DNA from: Eutrigla gurnardus
Taxonomy: Eukaryota; Chordata; Actinopteri; Perciformes; Triglidae
Direction of reading: 5' to 3'
DNA: 64,000 nt
Assembly (NCBI GenBank): GCA_963514095.1
Contig: OY741271.1
Location: forward strand, 21,502,561 to 21,566,560
Part shown: one piece after another, positions 32,835-44,229 of the stretch
Layout of the letters: the number at the start of each line of letters is the position of its first letter
Numbering within the stretch: the stretch's first letter is position 1
Notes under the pieces: generated by a model
Told to the model about the DNA's origin: nothing
Databases searched by the model: none
What the model saw: only the letters and a program-made list of their open reading frames with translations
Position numbers and translations under genes: made by a program

Positions 32835-35800
32835 ATGCTGGAGCAAAAGGCGACTAACGAAATATGCAGAGAGGCAACAAAAAAAGACAAATCACACCAT
32901 CATCAGGCTTCATAGAAATTATTTTGAGTCCATATAGGGATGTACCGATACTAATACCGGGATGTGATACTTGCTCCATATTATCCAGAGTATGATAAAG
33001 TCTTATCCTAAGTGCTACACGACAACACAGGAAGTGCCAAACAACTGCGGTCAAGTTTGGGGAAAGTATGACAGAGCTCTTTTTAATGACTGGCTTTGTG
33101 ACATTCAATTTATTCCCACTAAGGAAGTGCACAATCATTTATTTCATAAAATGATTTATGATAGCAGTTTGCACTTTAGCCTGCCATGTTGCAGCATTCC
33201 TAACACTCCACAGTGTTGTTTGGGTCTGAGACTATGACTTGAGATCAGTCACCAACAATATTTATGAGAAATAACTATCAGTTCTCAATTTATTGTGCCT
33301 TTGTTTTGCCTGGAATCGTCGCCGCTTTTGCAATCAAGCCAACGGTGCCTGACCACGAAAGGTGTTTAACCGTAGAAGCAAACCAAAAATGAACAACTAC
33401 GAGCCATTCGTCAGCGGTCGTTTCCACAAGCCAAACAAATGTTCAACCAGAGCTCGTATCGCTTCCAGAAATCAGAGTGTGACAAGTGCAGCTGAAAGCA
33501 GCCTGTCCGCGGAGTGATGAGTGATCGGGCGCGACCTCCATTCCAGAAACCAGAGAGACGAGATGCCGAGAATAACAAGAGCAGACTTCTGGCGTTGATT
33601 TTATTAAATTCATGTTGATACGGGAGGGAAAAAAAGAAAAAAAGGAGAAGGATTTCCTATTTCTCAAGTTCCAATTCTCCAAGTTGGTGCCGGAGATTCT
33701 GCCTCTATTTATTGCTTCGTATAAATTATTTAAATTGAGGCTGACAGCAGGGAGGATGAGCTTTATATTATTCAGGGGCCGGGACCAGCTTATTTCATCC
33801 TAAAATATATACGTTAAGAAACTGGGGAAGTATGACACACTCACCGTTTAGAGTTATCAAGAAAATGTCTCAACATCACATTTAAACCATCACACATTTG
33901 AAAATGAGTGTATTGCTCAATAAAACAACAATCACAGGCCTCACCGCCCTCTATTAAAAGTCACTGTAGATATTGTGACATCTTCAAAGCATCCATTTAC
34001 ATTTGAGGTTTATGTGCATTTTACCCTGTTTGTCCCTCACGTTAGGCCAAGCCAGAGCAATGCAATTAGCAGTCACGGATAGGCGCTAAAGCATTTCATC
34101 TTCTCCACTGTGAGGCGGGACAGCGAGGACGGACCGAGAGGACACAGACACAGACCATTATTTTATGACAGCCATTAGTCTCGGTTCACAGTCAGCTCTC
34201 AGTGTTCACTCCAGACAAATCAACTATAAAAACCACTTTTCTACCACAAAGGAAGTATTTCACCTTCTTTAGTATTCATCAGTAGGATATTTCTGCTGAC
34301 TGAGGGTGTCAAAATGCACAGGATTTCAAAGTTAACAAGTCGGTCACAAATGCAAAAATGCTTTGTAGTAAATGTAGCTATTTTAATCATTTAAATAGAA
34401 CGAGAATGTTGTGTAAGTAGGATATGTACTCGCACACAAGAACCGGATCAAATGTCAATAGCACAGTATTATCCTGCAATTTAAAGGGTGCATTACCTGG
34501 GGGGATGACTGGTTTCTGAATGGTTTAATTCATGTTACACCCAAAACAGACCTGATGATCCATAAAGAGACATAATACAAACCCTTTCCCCTTACTTTGC
34601 GGCCAGATTATGCTCAATTTAACTAGCGTTGGAGTTGGACACGCCCTAAACGCACTTGCACCGTGCATTTTGGAACTGCACTGTATATCCTTTAAAAAGC
34701 GCCCAAAGAGTCTACAGCCATGAACGTGACTGCACTTTGGCACGGTGATGATTTGAGCTAACGGCTAACATTCTAATGTTAAACGGATATTTGACCTTCT
34801 GAGGCCAGCGTGTTTGCATGCAAGCATTTCCTAATGAGGTCATAAGCCATAAGTATTGGGCACACTTTATATTTGACCTGATTTTCGTGGCAGATGAAAA
34901 GTAAAGAGACATTTAACATGACTGAAAACATTCAAGGGATCGGTCATAGGATTCATCCTCTGAGGAGCATGAATGCCACATTTCAGGACAATCTATCAAA
35001 TAGTCGTTGAGGTATATCAGTGTACACCGAGGCAGTGGCCTGAGGCAAGGATCTCAACCTCCACCCGCTCCAGTGGAGCTGCACGGCCACCAGATCACAC
35101 TGTGGTTGTACTGGGCTGCTTTCAGGTGTAAATGTGGGAGTGCGGAGCGGGGCGACCCTGAATGAATCACGCTCAGAAAATGTTCCCCGCGGTGAATATA
35201 AGTTAAATAATAGACCTTTTATTCAACATGCATTTCATGTAATACTCGATTGCTGAAATGTGTGGGAGTTTTGAGCTCCATCTCCCAGCGAGCATCTCAT
35301 TCCGTTAGCATTCGAGTACGCATCAGAATGCGTCAAAACAAAATGGCTCGGCTCGGAGCAGCGCAGCTATGGGCATGATCCGGTCCTTATCACTGAACAC
35401 ACTGCTCCGAGTCAGTTGGATGGGGATAAAGCACTTTTATCTTTGGTGCACAAACAAACAGGGTGAAGCAGCCACCGCATGTGCTAACGCAGTCGTTTTA
35501 CGGAGAACTTAACTGTGATAAATACATGTTTAACTTTTAAAGTCTGTGAGCTGAGACACATGAAGGTGAAGACAGATGGCTTCAATAGTTATAAAAAAAT
35601 CTTTGAGGAGAAATGCTTCTTTCATTTCAAAAGAATCAAACTGATTGTCTTTGAGAAGACATCCATCTTCAAATGGCTTACATTTTATATAAACTGCCAA
35701 ATAATCAAATAGAAATTATGACTTTTACCTCGATTCTTACTTTCAGAGTATATCCAAAAATCTTTTCACCACTTTCACATTAATCTTTCTGTCTTGCAGC

Positions 35801-37364
35801 ATATTTTAAAGTATGGTTTCTGATATTTTTGAGCCTATATTACAAACAGTGGAGAGATGACAAGAGGGACCTGAGCCAGACTTGAATAAGTCGCCGGCGT
35901 CTTAATCCCCAACTCCTTGCAGTATATTTAATGGGCCGATGTTTTATGCAATTAATAAGTATAAGAGATTAGCAGTAGATGCTTTAATCATACTCGTGGA
36001 CCCTCATGGATTATCACATCATACGTCGTCTTCATCATCATCGTTCTAGAAAAATATAAACACTCAAATGTGCCTACAGGCTAAGAGCCCTTCCTTAATT
36101 ACCTCCCACCTGTCTAACTCTAATTATAATAACCACATCTCCTTGCTCTCGCGTACAAACACACAACGGAGAAATGCCGCCTTCTTATCTGATGTCATCA
36201 TTCGTGATGACCCACTGACCACAAGAGTGTGACATCCTCCGCAGTGACAGGAAACCCTAGCCCGCGGCTAAGACGACTCCACGTGAGGGGGGGTGGAGAG
36301 GAGGAGGGGGGAGGAGTTGTGTTTATTGAGGGCTTGTTAGCACACAGGTCTGATACGAGAGAAAACAACCCAAGGAGAGTGATCTAAAGTCGTGCAGCTG
36401 GTTCATTACACGACACAACAACTACCCTGAACGGCAATTAATTAACTCTCTCAGTCCCCTTACAACTTGCCTCTATACCAGTTAACACAGCTGTCTGCCA
36501 GTGGCCAATATACATGTGTACGTGTGGCATTGTGCACGATTTAATTTAGATTTGCTGGATTTGTAATGAAATGCAGCCCAGAAACGTCTTAGCGCAACGT
36601 CTTTCAAAATGGCTTCTGCAAAAAAAAAAAGGAGAGGGAAACTGGTCACGGGGTCATGTGACTGCAGCTCGGGGCACAACGGTGAGGAAGCAGTGGGGCG
36701 GCAAATTAAGTATTGAATATTTGTCACTGTAAAAAGGTTGCTGTATTCAAAGAGAAACAATAGCAGCGGCGGCAGCGGCGGCGTCCCCTCGCTAGTCACA
36801 GGTCACCAGACGACCAGGGTCCTCAAAAGATAGGAAGTAATCTGAATAATGTGACCCTGATGAAATCATTCAGCCCCCACGGAGGCCCCCGCCATCTGTG
36901 ACATTACGGGTTATGTGTGGGTGGGTGGAAGAGTTGGCCTCAAGCTGTAGTAGCTGTGCATCCCGTGCAGCTTCATTTCCTCTAAGGTTCACTAATGTGA
37001 TTGCTACAGTAGACTGGGTTGGATCGTGGAAAGAAATATACACAAAGCTAGTCAATTCTTTATGCACTAAAGAGAGTCTTAATTTGATAATTTCAGATTT
37101 AGGCAACTACATTTTATGCAAAGTGGTGTGTCTTTAACAGCGGGGTAGATTATCTCTATCAGAGAAGCAGCATGTGTGTGTGTGTGTGTGTGTGTGCTCT
37201 TACTTTGTATTTGCTATGCTGAGTGACTCTTTCATCTGAACCCCACTGAGCTATTATTAGTGCAAGATATCGAGGATATCATTTAAAAGGTAATTGTTAA
37301 AAGACGTCACGCGCATTGATCATCAACACTTCGGGGAAACGGGAAGGGAATATTGGCTCAACTG
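32835..37364. other. Non-coding stretch, probable syt2 5' intron or upstream DNA
   Basis: A possible old repeat starts at about 32935 (GGGATGTACCGATACTAATA). A TG run lies at 37172-37195. There is A/T-rich sequence elsewhere. No supported exon on either strand. Confidence 0.5.
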
Positions 37365-37620
37365 CCTCTGAGTCACAGCTGACCTTCTGATCTGTCCGGA
37401 CTTGATTTCAGCTGAAAAATATGTACTGGAACATTTAGAGAACAGGGAGCATAGTATTTATTTGATTTTTTTAAATCCAGCAGACAGAGCATTACTGTAG
37501 TCGGGAAGGCGAGCTGAGATGGTGGAATAGTTTCAATTAGAGATAATGTGCAGCTTTGTTGCTGAACCCTCTGCTACTCTATGGTAATTCACCCCAACTG
37601 AAATGGACTTGGGGCTCCCA
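37365..37620. repeat. Tandem segmental duplication, copy 1
   Basis: Starts CCTCTGAGTCACAGCTGACC and ends CTTGGGGCTCCCA. Copy 2 follows after 6 bp. Confidence 0.95.
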
Positions 37621-37626
37621 CCGCTA

Positions 37627-37881
37627 CCTCTGAGTCACAGCTGACCTTCTGATCTGTCTGGACTCGATTCCAGCTGAAAAATATGTACTGGAACATTTAG
37701 AGAACAGGGGGCATAGTATTTATTATTTTTTTTTAATCCAGCAGACAGAGCATTACTGTAGTCGGGAAGGCGAGTTGAGATGGTGAAATTGTTTCAATTA
37801 GAGATAATGTGCAGCTTCGTTGCTGAAGCCTCTGCTACTCTATGGTAATTCACCCCAGCTGAAATGGACTTGGGGCTCCCA
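37627..37881. repeat. Tandem segmental duplication, copy 2
   Basis: Same beginning and end as copy 1, with only about a dozen differences by eye over 255 bp (for example TCTGTCCGGACT against TCTGTCTGGACT). This suggests a recent event. Confidence 0.95.
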
Positions 37882-38059
37882 CAGTCTTAATGGTCTCATT
37901 TTGGCCCGAGATTTAATAGGATTACGGGGGCGATACTGATGGCTGCATTGTTTGTTATTTACCACTTAAGGAAGAGAAACTTTGCTGGAGCTCGGCCTGA
38001 GCTGCACCTTCATTCAGAATTATTCATAATAACACTGGAATTGCTCATTAAATTAACTC

Positions 38060-38960
38060 ATTACTGATATTTTTTGTCCCTTCATCAGTCTGGATCTGGA
38101 AGTCCCACAGGATCTTAGCGTGGTCCTCCTCAACCACCTTTGGACCAGTGGTAGACTGGTGTGGTAGACCCTGACCTCCATTGACCTTGTGCTCAGCTCA
38201 TATCTCCTTGTGCTGCCATGATTAGTGCCTTTGTGCTGTCCAGACCAGCCTTCTCGAGCCACTGGTATGATTCATCCATATCAGCCACTTCTTCTATCTG
38301 CCGGTGGTAGATGTCGTGCTGGGGCTCGTCCTTCCGTGACCTTCCCCCTCTTCCTCTTCATCCTTGCATTTCTGCTGTCTGAGATATTCACTTGGCAGGA
38401 CATCACTTCTGGTTGTTTCTTCCAGGATAGTGGCTCTGTCTCTCACTAGCCCTCCACCTCCCTCCTTCCACGAAGTGTACAATCTCAGTGTGTTGGACTT
38501 GGGGTGAAACCCTCCATGCATGCTGAGGAGCTTTCCGTGTCTCGATATCAGGGGCCTCTATCTCTTTCTGGTCATGTTATTATACCAGTGGGGGTATGTG
38601 ATGACCGGCAGTGCCTACGTGTTGATGGTTCTGATCTTGTTCTTACCATTCAGCTGACTTACTCTCTGTGTAGGTATTTGGCTCTGGCTGACTTTCTTGC
38701 AGCCTCTTCATGGTTTCCCTTTCTTTGTGGGATTCCAGCGTATTTGCATCTATCCTGGACATCTGCTATGTTGCCTTCTGGTAATTCAACCCCTTCAGAT
38801 GTGATCATCTTGCCTCTCTTGGATACCATCCGACCACACTTATCTAACCCGAATGACATCCCAATGCCGTTGCTGTAGATCCTGGTGATCAGTGAATCAA
38901 TGTCGCAGTCATCCATGTAGAGGGGGTGGCTGATGGTTACTCCATATACAATAAAGAGGA
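38060..38960 (-). pseudogene. LINE reverse-transcriptase relic (probably R4/Rex6-like clade)
   Basis: Read on the - strand from 38960, the pieces are: ISHPLYMDDCDIDSL (RT catalytic YMDD box), IGMSFGLDKCGRMVSKRGK, EGVELPEGNIADVQD, NHEEAARKSARAKYL, then after a frame change LNGKNKIRTINT, then MHGGFHPKSNTLRLYT, then IEEVADMDESYQWLEKAGL and finally KVVEEDHAKILWDFQIQTDE. This order matches the C-terminal half of a LINE common in fish. Frameshifts, stops and internal deletions (for example just after YMDD) make it dead. The clade name is from memory and tentative. Confidence 0.8.
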
Positions 38961-41900
38961 AGGAAGGGTGTTGTATTGAGGTGCCACTGACAGAATCAGT
39001 CCATTACATTATTGTAGTTTTTATAACTGCATATTTCTATGCTGTTTCCTTCGTCTTATTTTGCTCATTAAGATATCTTTTCTCCGTCACTTCTGCACAT
39101 AATGTCAGTGCACAGAATTAGAAAATCTCAGCTGGCATGCACAGTCCAATAAACGCCAAGAGTGGGGCAGATTCCTGAAACATACCCTTCTGTAGTTGCA
39201 ATCCCTTTTTTTGTCATTTCATGGAAGAGATACAAGAGTCTGACAAGAACTCTGGCAAATCCCCAAAAATCTGTTTGCCAAAGCCAGATTCTGAAACTCT
39301 TGACCAAGAACCTCCGAATCTCCAGATACAACACATAGATGGGAAAGTGTCAAGCATCTGTCGGGATGCCGTAATGCGACTTCACAGTAAATAAGCCATT
39401 CAATTCGGCTAACAAGGTGCAGACAGAACGCTGCCAGACATCACTCTATTTAGGGCTCTCCTTTTTTGGTTAAACGACACTGGAGATAAACTTTGTAGTT
39501 ACCTCTGTCCCAACAAACAACAGACTCATTCACTCAGCAACCGATCTGCAGCACAGTCAGCAGAACTGCTTATGCAGCCATCCAGGACGGGACATTTACA
39601 GAAGCATCAGACCCCCGTGTTTGGCTCTAGGGCAGCACAAACACCCAGGATGCAAGAATACACAAAACAACCATCATTCAGAGATGTCGGCATCGAAATT
39701 ATACCTTTATGTCAACGAAATGCACCAGGAACTCTGCTGCTTCTGCTGATCTGGGGGCAGCGGCCGAGATAAGGATGTCAAAAAGGTGCCTCGCACATCA
39801 CCTCACAAGGCAGAATTAGAGAAAAGCCTCTCCCTCATATATCTCATTGAGTGCTGACCCACAGTGCCGTCCGGAGAGGCTCATTTACAAACCTGCTTGT
39901 GCAGATAAAACAATGCTTATTCTCACCTGCCGCTGATTGTGACTCAGCTATTATCAGGAGAGATCCTTGAAAAGGAGGTGGGAGGTGCCGGGGCTTGAAT
40001 GCTGAATGAGAGGCTGCAGGGATCATTTACAGCCGGTTGCCATACATCCTCCCTCACCCCCTCAGCGCAACCCCTTTCCCTGTCCCCTGATAGGTCGATT
40101 AATCATCCTGTCACAGAGATAGTGACCGATCTGCATGTAAGGCTGTGTGAAGAATCTCTGAAAGAGGAGAGGAGCTTCTGCGGCACCACAGATAGGCCAC
40201 ATCTACTGACGTTCCCGTTTTAAAAAAGGGAAATATGTAGACAGCGAGTCTGCAGGTACAAGATCTCTCTTCGAGTTAAAGGAACACTTTGATGTTTTGG
40301 GAAATAGGCTCATTTGCTTTCTAGTGCAGAAAGATCAATATCACTTTTATGTCTGTCCATTAAAGGAGCAATATGCGGCATTGGGAGGATTAATATAGCA
40401 GCAAACATCTATTTGCTGTGTCAAGATGCAGTGGAGTAATGTCTGAGCAGTCGCGCTCCCTCTGTGTGTGTTGTTATCCGAGCTTCCGCCTGCAAGTGCT
40501 TTGATTGCAAAAAAATATAGAAATGACAATTCACCATGTTAGGGAATGTTATATACCAAACTATTTCTAATGACTATGAGCAGTTGCCAGGCAACGAGCA
40601 GAGTCTCCATAAAGTTGCTTGTTCTTTTTAAACCTTGGTTAAAGAAACACGAGAAAACTTGTTAATTATGATGAATTTGCTCATGCTGGACAGAGCCATG
40701 CGATTCCCCCAGCTTCCTTCTTTGTGCTTAGCTAAGCTAACCGGCTGCTGGTTGCGCAGCCATGAGGGTGGTATCGATCGACCTCTCCCAAGGAAAGCAA
40801 ATCAGCGGATTTCAAAATGTTAAACTTCAACTTACAGCTGAATATATACGCCACTTTCCATTTAGCAAACCTCAATCCAAGAGGTTTTGTGGCAACATCG
40901 TAGGAGTTGCACGACACATCTCCGGTATGATGAAACACACTGAAAATATTTTCACCCATTCTCTACGCTGCTTTGTAGTTTACTCTCTCTCTCAGACCAT
41001 CACCAATCCTCGGTGGTGAGGAAACAAATGCCTCTAGTTGTCTCACAACATAAATTGGCATGTTTTGCTTCCTGTGAAGATTAAAGAGTGGCTAAATTGC
41101 CCCGTCAGCGCAGCAGGAAGCTGTTACTGGTGACAGCGTCCGACTGTTTAATACCGAAGCTCTCGTCTGCCAGCAAAACACCATCAAATGGGCTGGGGCC
41201 GTGACTGGGAAAAGGCTCAGCTTCTCACCTGGAGTGAGAAGCTGACAGCGGCTGAGCAATCCCAATGAAGAGAGAATAAGTGACTCATTCTCAGGGTCTA
41301 ATATGGGTGGCTTTGTAGTTTTTTTAAGCATACTTTTGCTCGTGGAGTACTTCGCAACATAAGCAGAAATATTTCAATCTGACGAAGCAGCAGGAGGTAA
41401 GAAATCAAATGTGATGTGGGTGCAAGAAGGCACACCCACTCAAGCAAGACACTCTAGGGGGCTTAAGAGTGAGAATGAGCCTCTTAATTTTTCCCCTCTT
41501 CTGTGAGCTGCTCTTGGTAATCGGGCACCAGCTGTCTTCTCGGAGGGCGCCAAAAGAAAAACAGAAATAAGATTGGTGAACTTCAAAGCATCCCCTCATT
41601 TTTCTGGTTATGTATGAGAGACTCGGGGACTATTTCTCAGTGTAGTAGCCAATGGGAGCGGCAGCCTGAGGTACGGACTTAATGAGCCTGCCTCAATGTT
41701 TTAGAGCCTGACAAAAAAGAAAGGACCTTCAGCTTCAGCTCAGTATCAAATAGTCTACTGCCCTCCGGATATTGGAGGAGTAAACATGTATGGTATAGTA
41801 TGTCTACCCAGCTGCATGTACATAGAATATGATCCTTCACATCCTCAACAATCCTTGTTTACTATACTACTGAAACCTGAGTGATCACGTGACCCCCTCC

Positions 41901-43133
41901 AAATACAAGCTATTGACTGTATCTGGTAATAGCAGATGAGTCCCGGTTTATATTTCAAGATGATACTTTAGCATGCAAATCGAAGAATAGATAATTCTCT
42001 TTGTGCGAACTGTGATAATCTTATTATATGTGGATTTGTTTTGGAAGCTGCAGAGGTTTACACCGGGGGGGTAAAAATGCCCTCAATAACAGTTAAATAA
42101 ATAACACCCTATCTATTAATAGGCAGCTTGTTATAATGAATTTCATTTGATTTAATGAAAACGCTGTGCTAATGATGAGCCTGATAAAGACCTGCACGAT
42201 TCAGCATTAGGTAGTAAGGAGGTATAGCAGCCCAGGTTTTGTCCTTGGTCCTGTCACCTCAGTGCTGCCTGTGCTATATGTCCCATGAGGGACAGCAGAA
42301 AAAAAGAGCATCCTGCAGCACTTTATAAAATCCCCACCCTCTACTCTCTATACTCCTCAGCACAACTGTCAGCCTCTTTTTACGTCTGCCTTCTCACTAT
42401 CAAAAGATAAAGAGCACCGTGGCTTGGTTTGGCTACACGGTGGATATAATACAGTAAATTTGTTTGTTTCAGCGTGTTCAGGGGGGTTTCAGAGAGATGC
42501 CGCTGTGGCTACGGGGGTAAGCGGAGCATCTGTCAGCAGGGCAGCCTCCTGGACACTCTCCAGGAAAAGAGACACTACGCCCGCCAGGCACGCGTAATGA
42601 GGCATGATCAATGAGAATGATCTAGATACAGCACTACAGTACATCCACCCTTTCTATAAAAAAAACCAGTGCCTGATCAGTAATGGACTGCAGGAAAAAT
42701 GGGCAGACAAGATCCGTAGCTGGATCCTGGGGGGCAGACCAGGGACCCGGAGGATGTTCAGACTTACGAATACGCTCCCACCAAAGTTTGGACCACATGC
42801 ACCAGGAAGTAACATGCACCTGCATTATGGTAAAACCCAACAACAAGGAACCGCTTAGTCAGATACGGCACGTGAAATCTACAGCAGCCTGAAATGCCAA
42901 TAACTCTATTCTTCAAAAGGAAGCAAATGGTGAGAAGAGAGTTGAAATACGCCCTTACCAGCACTACCGTAATTCCGTAATCCTTTTCTCCACAAAAGGG
43001 GCTAACCCATTCACCAAAGAGGCACTTGGGGTTAATGTTACACTGCCTTAATAACGTCCCTCGACCGCGCTCCCATCTGCACCAGAAACTGCAGTCCTCT
43101 TTGCACTGCTTCCACTGCAGCACTACTTGTTCT

Positions 43134-43135
<2 letters not shown>
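38961..43135. other. Non-coding stretch with interspersed repeats
   Basis: Holds the composite repeat at 40276-40850 (separate entry). No exon supported on either strand. Confidence 0.5.
40276..40850. repeat. Composite of fish interspersed repeats in inverted arrangement
   Basis: 40276-40360 is a + oriented start of the TTAGCTTAGC family (AAGGAACACTTTGATGTTTT, GGGAAATAGGCTCATTTGCT). About 40361-40560 belongs to a second family (AAAGGAGCAATATGCGGC). About 40690-40850 is the first family in - orientation (GGACAGAGCCATGC, CTTAGCTAAGCTAACCGGCT, GGTGGTATCGATC). Confidence 0.6.
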
Positions 43136-43173
<38 letters not shown>

Positions 43174-43184
43174 CACACACACAC
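43136..43184. repeat. CA dinucleotide microsatellite
   Basis: About 24 CA units with one CG interruption. Confidence 0.95.
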
Positions 43185-43189
43185 GTTCA

Positions 43190-43560
43190 CTCACTCTCTT
43201 GGTGACTACCCCCACCTCTGCTTTTCTGAATCCCCTCCTCCTCTCCCTCGCTCCACTCTTTCTATCTCTGTCACTGAAAGGATCCCCCTCCCCTCCCCTC
43301 TCCCGCTCTCTCTCCATCTTCCATCTCTCCCCTCCACTCCAGCTCTCACTACTCGGCCGGCTGATTTGTGATGCCGCTCACAAGGTGCTGCATGCAGCAA
43401 TCTGTTTCCCCGGTCCAATGCATAAGGGCAATCCAAAAGCACGCATATGTCGGACTGTCCGACCGGCACTCGCGCCCCCTCGTTCACGCGGCACAGCTGC
43501 TCGGGGGACTCCGGGGGGCTCAGATATGTTCCTGAGCTGCAGCTGCATGAAAAATAAGAA
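43190..43560 (-). promoter_or_regulatory. Candidate regulatory patch (GC-rich plus GA-rich on the - strand)
   Basis: About 43370-43530 is conspicuously CpG-containing against its AT-rich surroundings and includes a CTCF-core-like AGGGGGCGC on the - strand (43472-43480). Downstream in the - direction (43350-43200) the strand is GA-rich and ends at a donor-like GAGAGTGAGTG near 43197. It could be a syt2 first non-coding exon, an insulator, or neither. Confidence 0.25.
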
Positions 43561-44146
43561 TGGATGTAAATAAGTAAGCAGAGGGGGGGGGGGGGGGAAT
43601 GACATACTGTACAGGAGACCAAAGAAGCCCGGCATTTGCCGTGTGCTTATCGCAGCGGCAGTCTGCTGCTGAGTCTCTTTCTCCTTTGCCCGTCTCAATC
43701 CATTTATCTGAATGATGTCTTTGGACTTGCACCACTCCCTCTGTCATCAAGGGAGATTTTAATCCTACGACAGCAATGATTGGCTTGATATAAAAACCCT
43801 TTGCTGACCTCACACTGCTCCGTATAAGCATACAGAGCAGTGTATAAAATGACATAAATCATAAATCAATGTATAAATACTGCAAAACGCCACCCAGACC
43901 CTTTAGCTCACACTGCTTTTCCCCTCCTTTACAGTGGGCACGTGACTGTGTAAATCTGCTTGTTTAATGACAAGATGTGACGCACTCTTTCGCTTAACAC
44001 CGCCGCTGAAGCAGACAGTTCGGAGCCCATCGGGTATCACTGCGTGTCACCGAGAATTATCATCGTCCCCTAAGGCCGACTACTGGCCGGCAATAAGCAC
44101 TTGAACAAGAAATCAATATAATCTCAATCAGAGAAAAATTAAGGGA

Positions 44147-44194
44147 GAGATAGAGAGAGAGAGATGGCTTTTTGTCATTTCAAAACGTTTAAGT

Positions 44195-44228
<34 letters not shown>
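44147..44228. repeat. GA microsatellite, two blocks
   Basis: AGAG blocks at about 44147-44164 and 44199-44228, separated by unique sequence. Confidence 0.9.

Positions 44229-44229
<1 letters not shown>

Noticed and set aside
31307..32915. Overlapping + strand frames of 516 and 514 codons and several Cys-Val-Ser-Asp-Gly frames on the - strand
   Set aside because: They are products of a 15-bp tandem repeat with unit length divisible by three. No conserved domain, and open in several frames at once.
33470..33520. Possible REST/NRSE site (CCTGTCCGCGGAGTG)
   Set aside because: Too many mismatches in the GGTGCTGA half of the consensus.
43127..43855. Several open frames on both strands around 43.1-43.9 kb
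   Set aside because: Overlap on both strands and partly encode CA, GA and C-rich simple sequence. The region is better treated as possible regulatory DNA.
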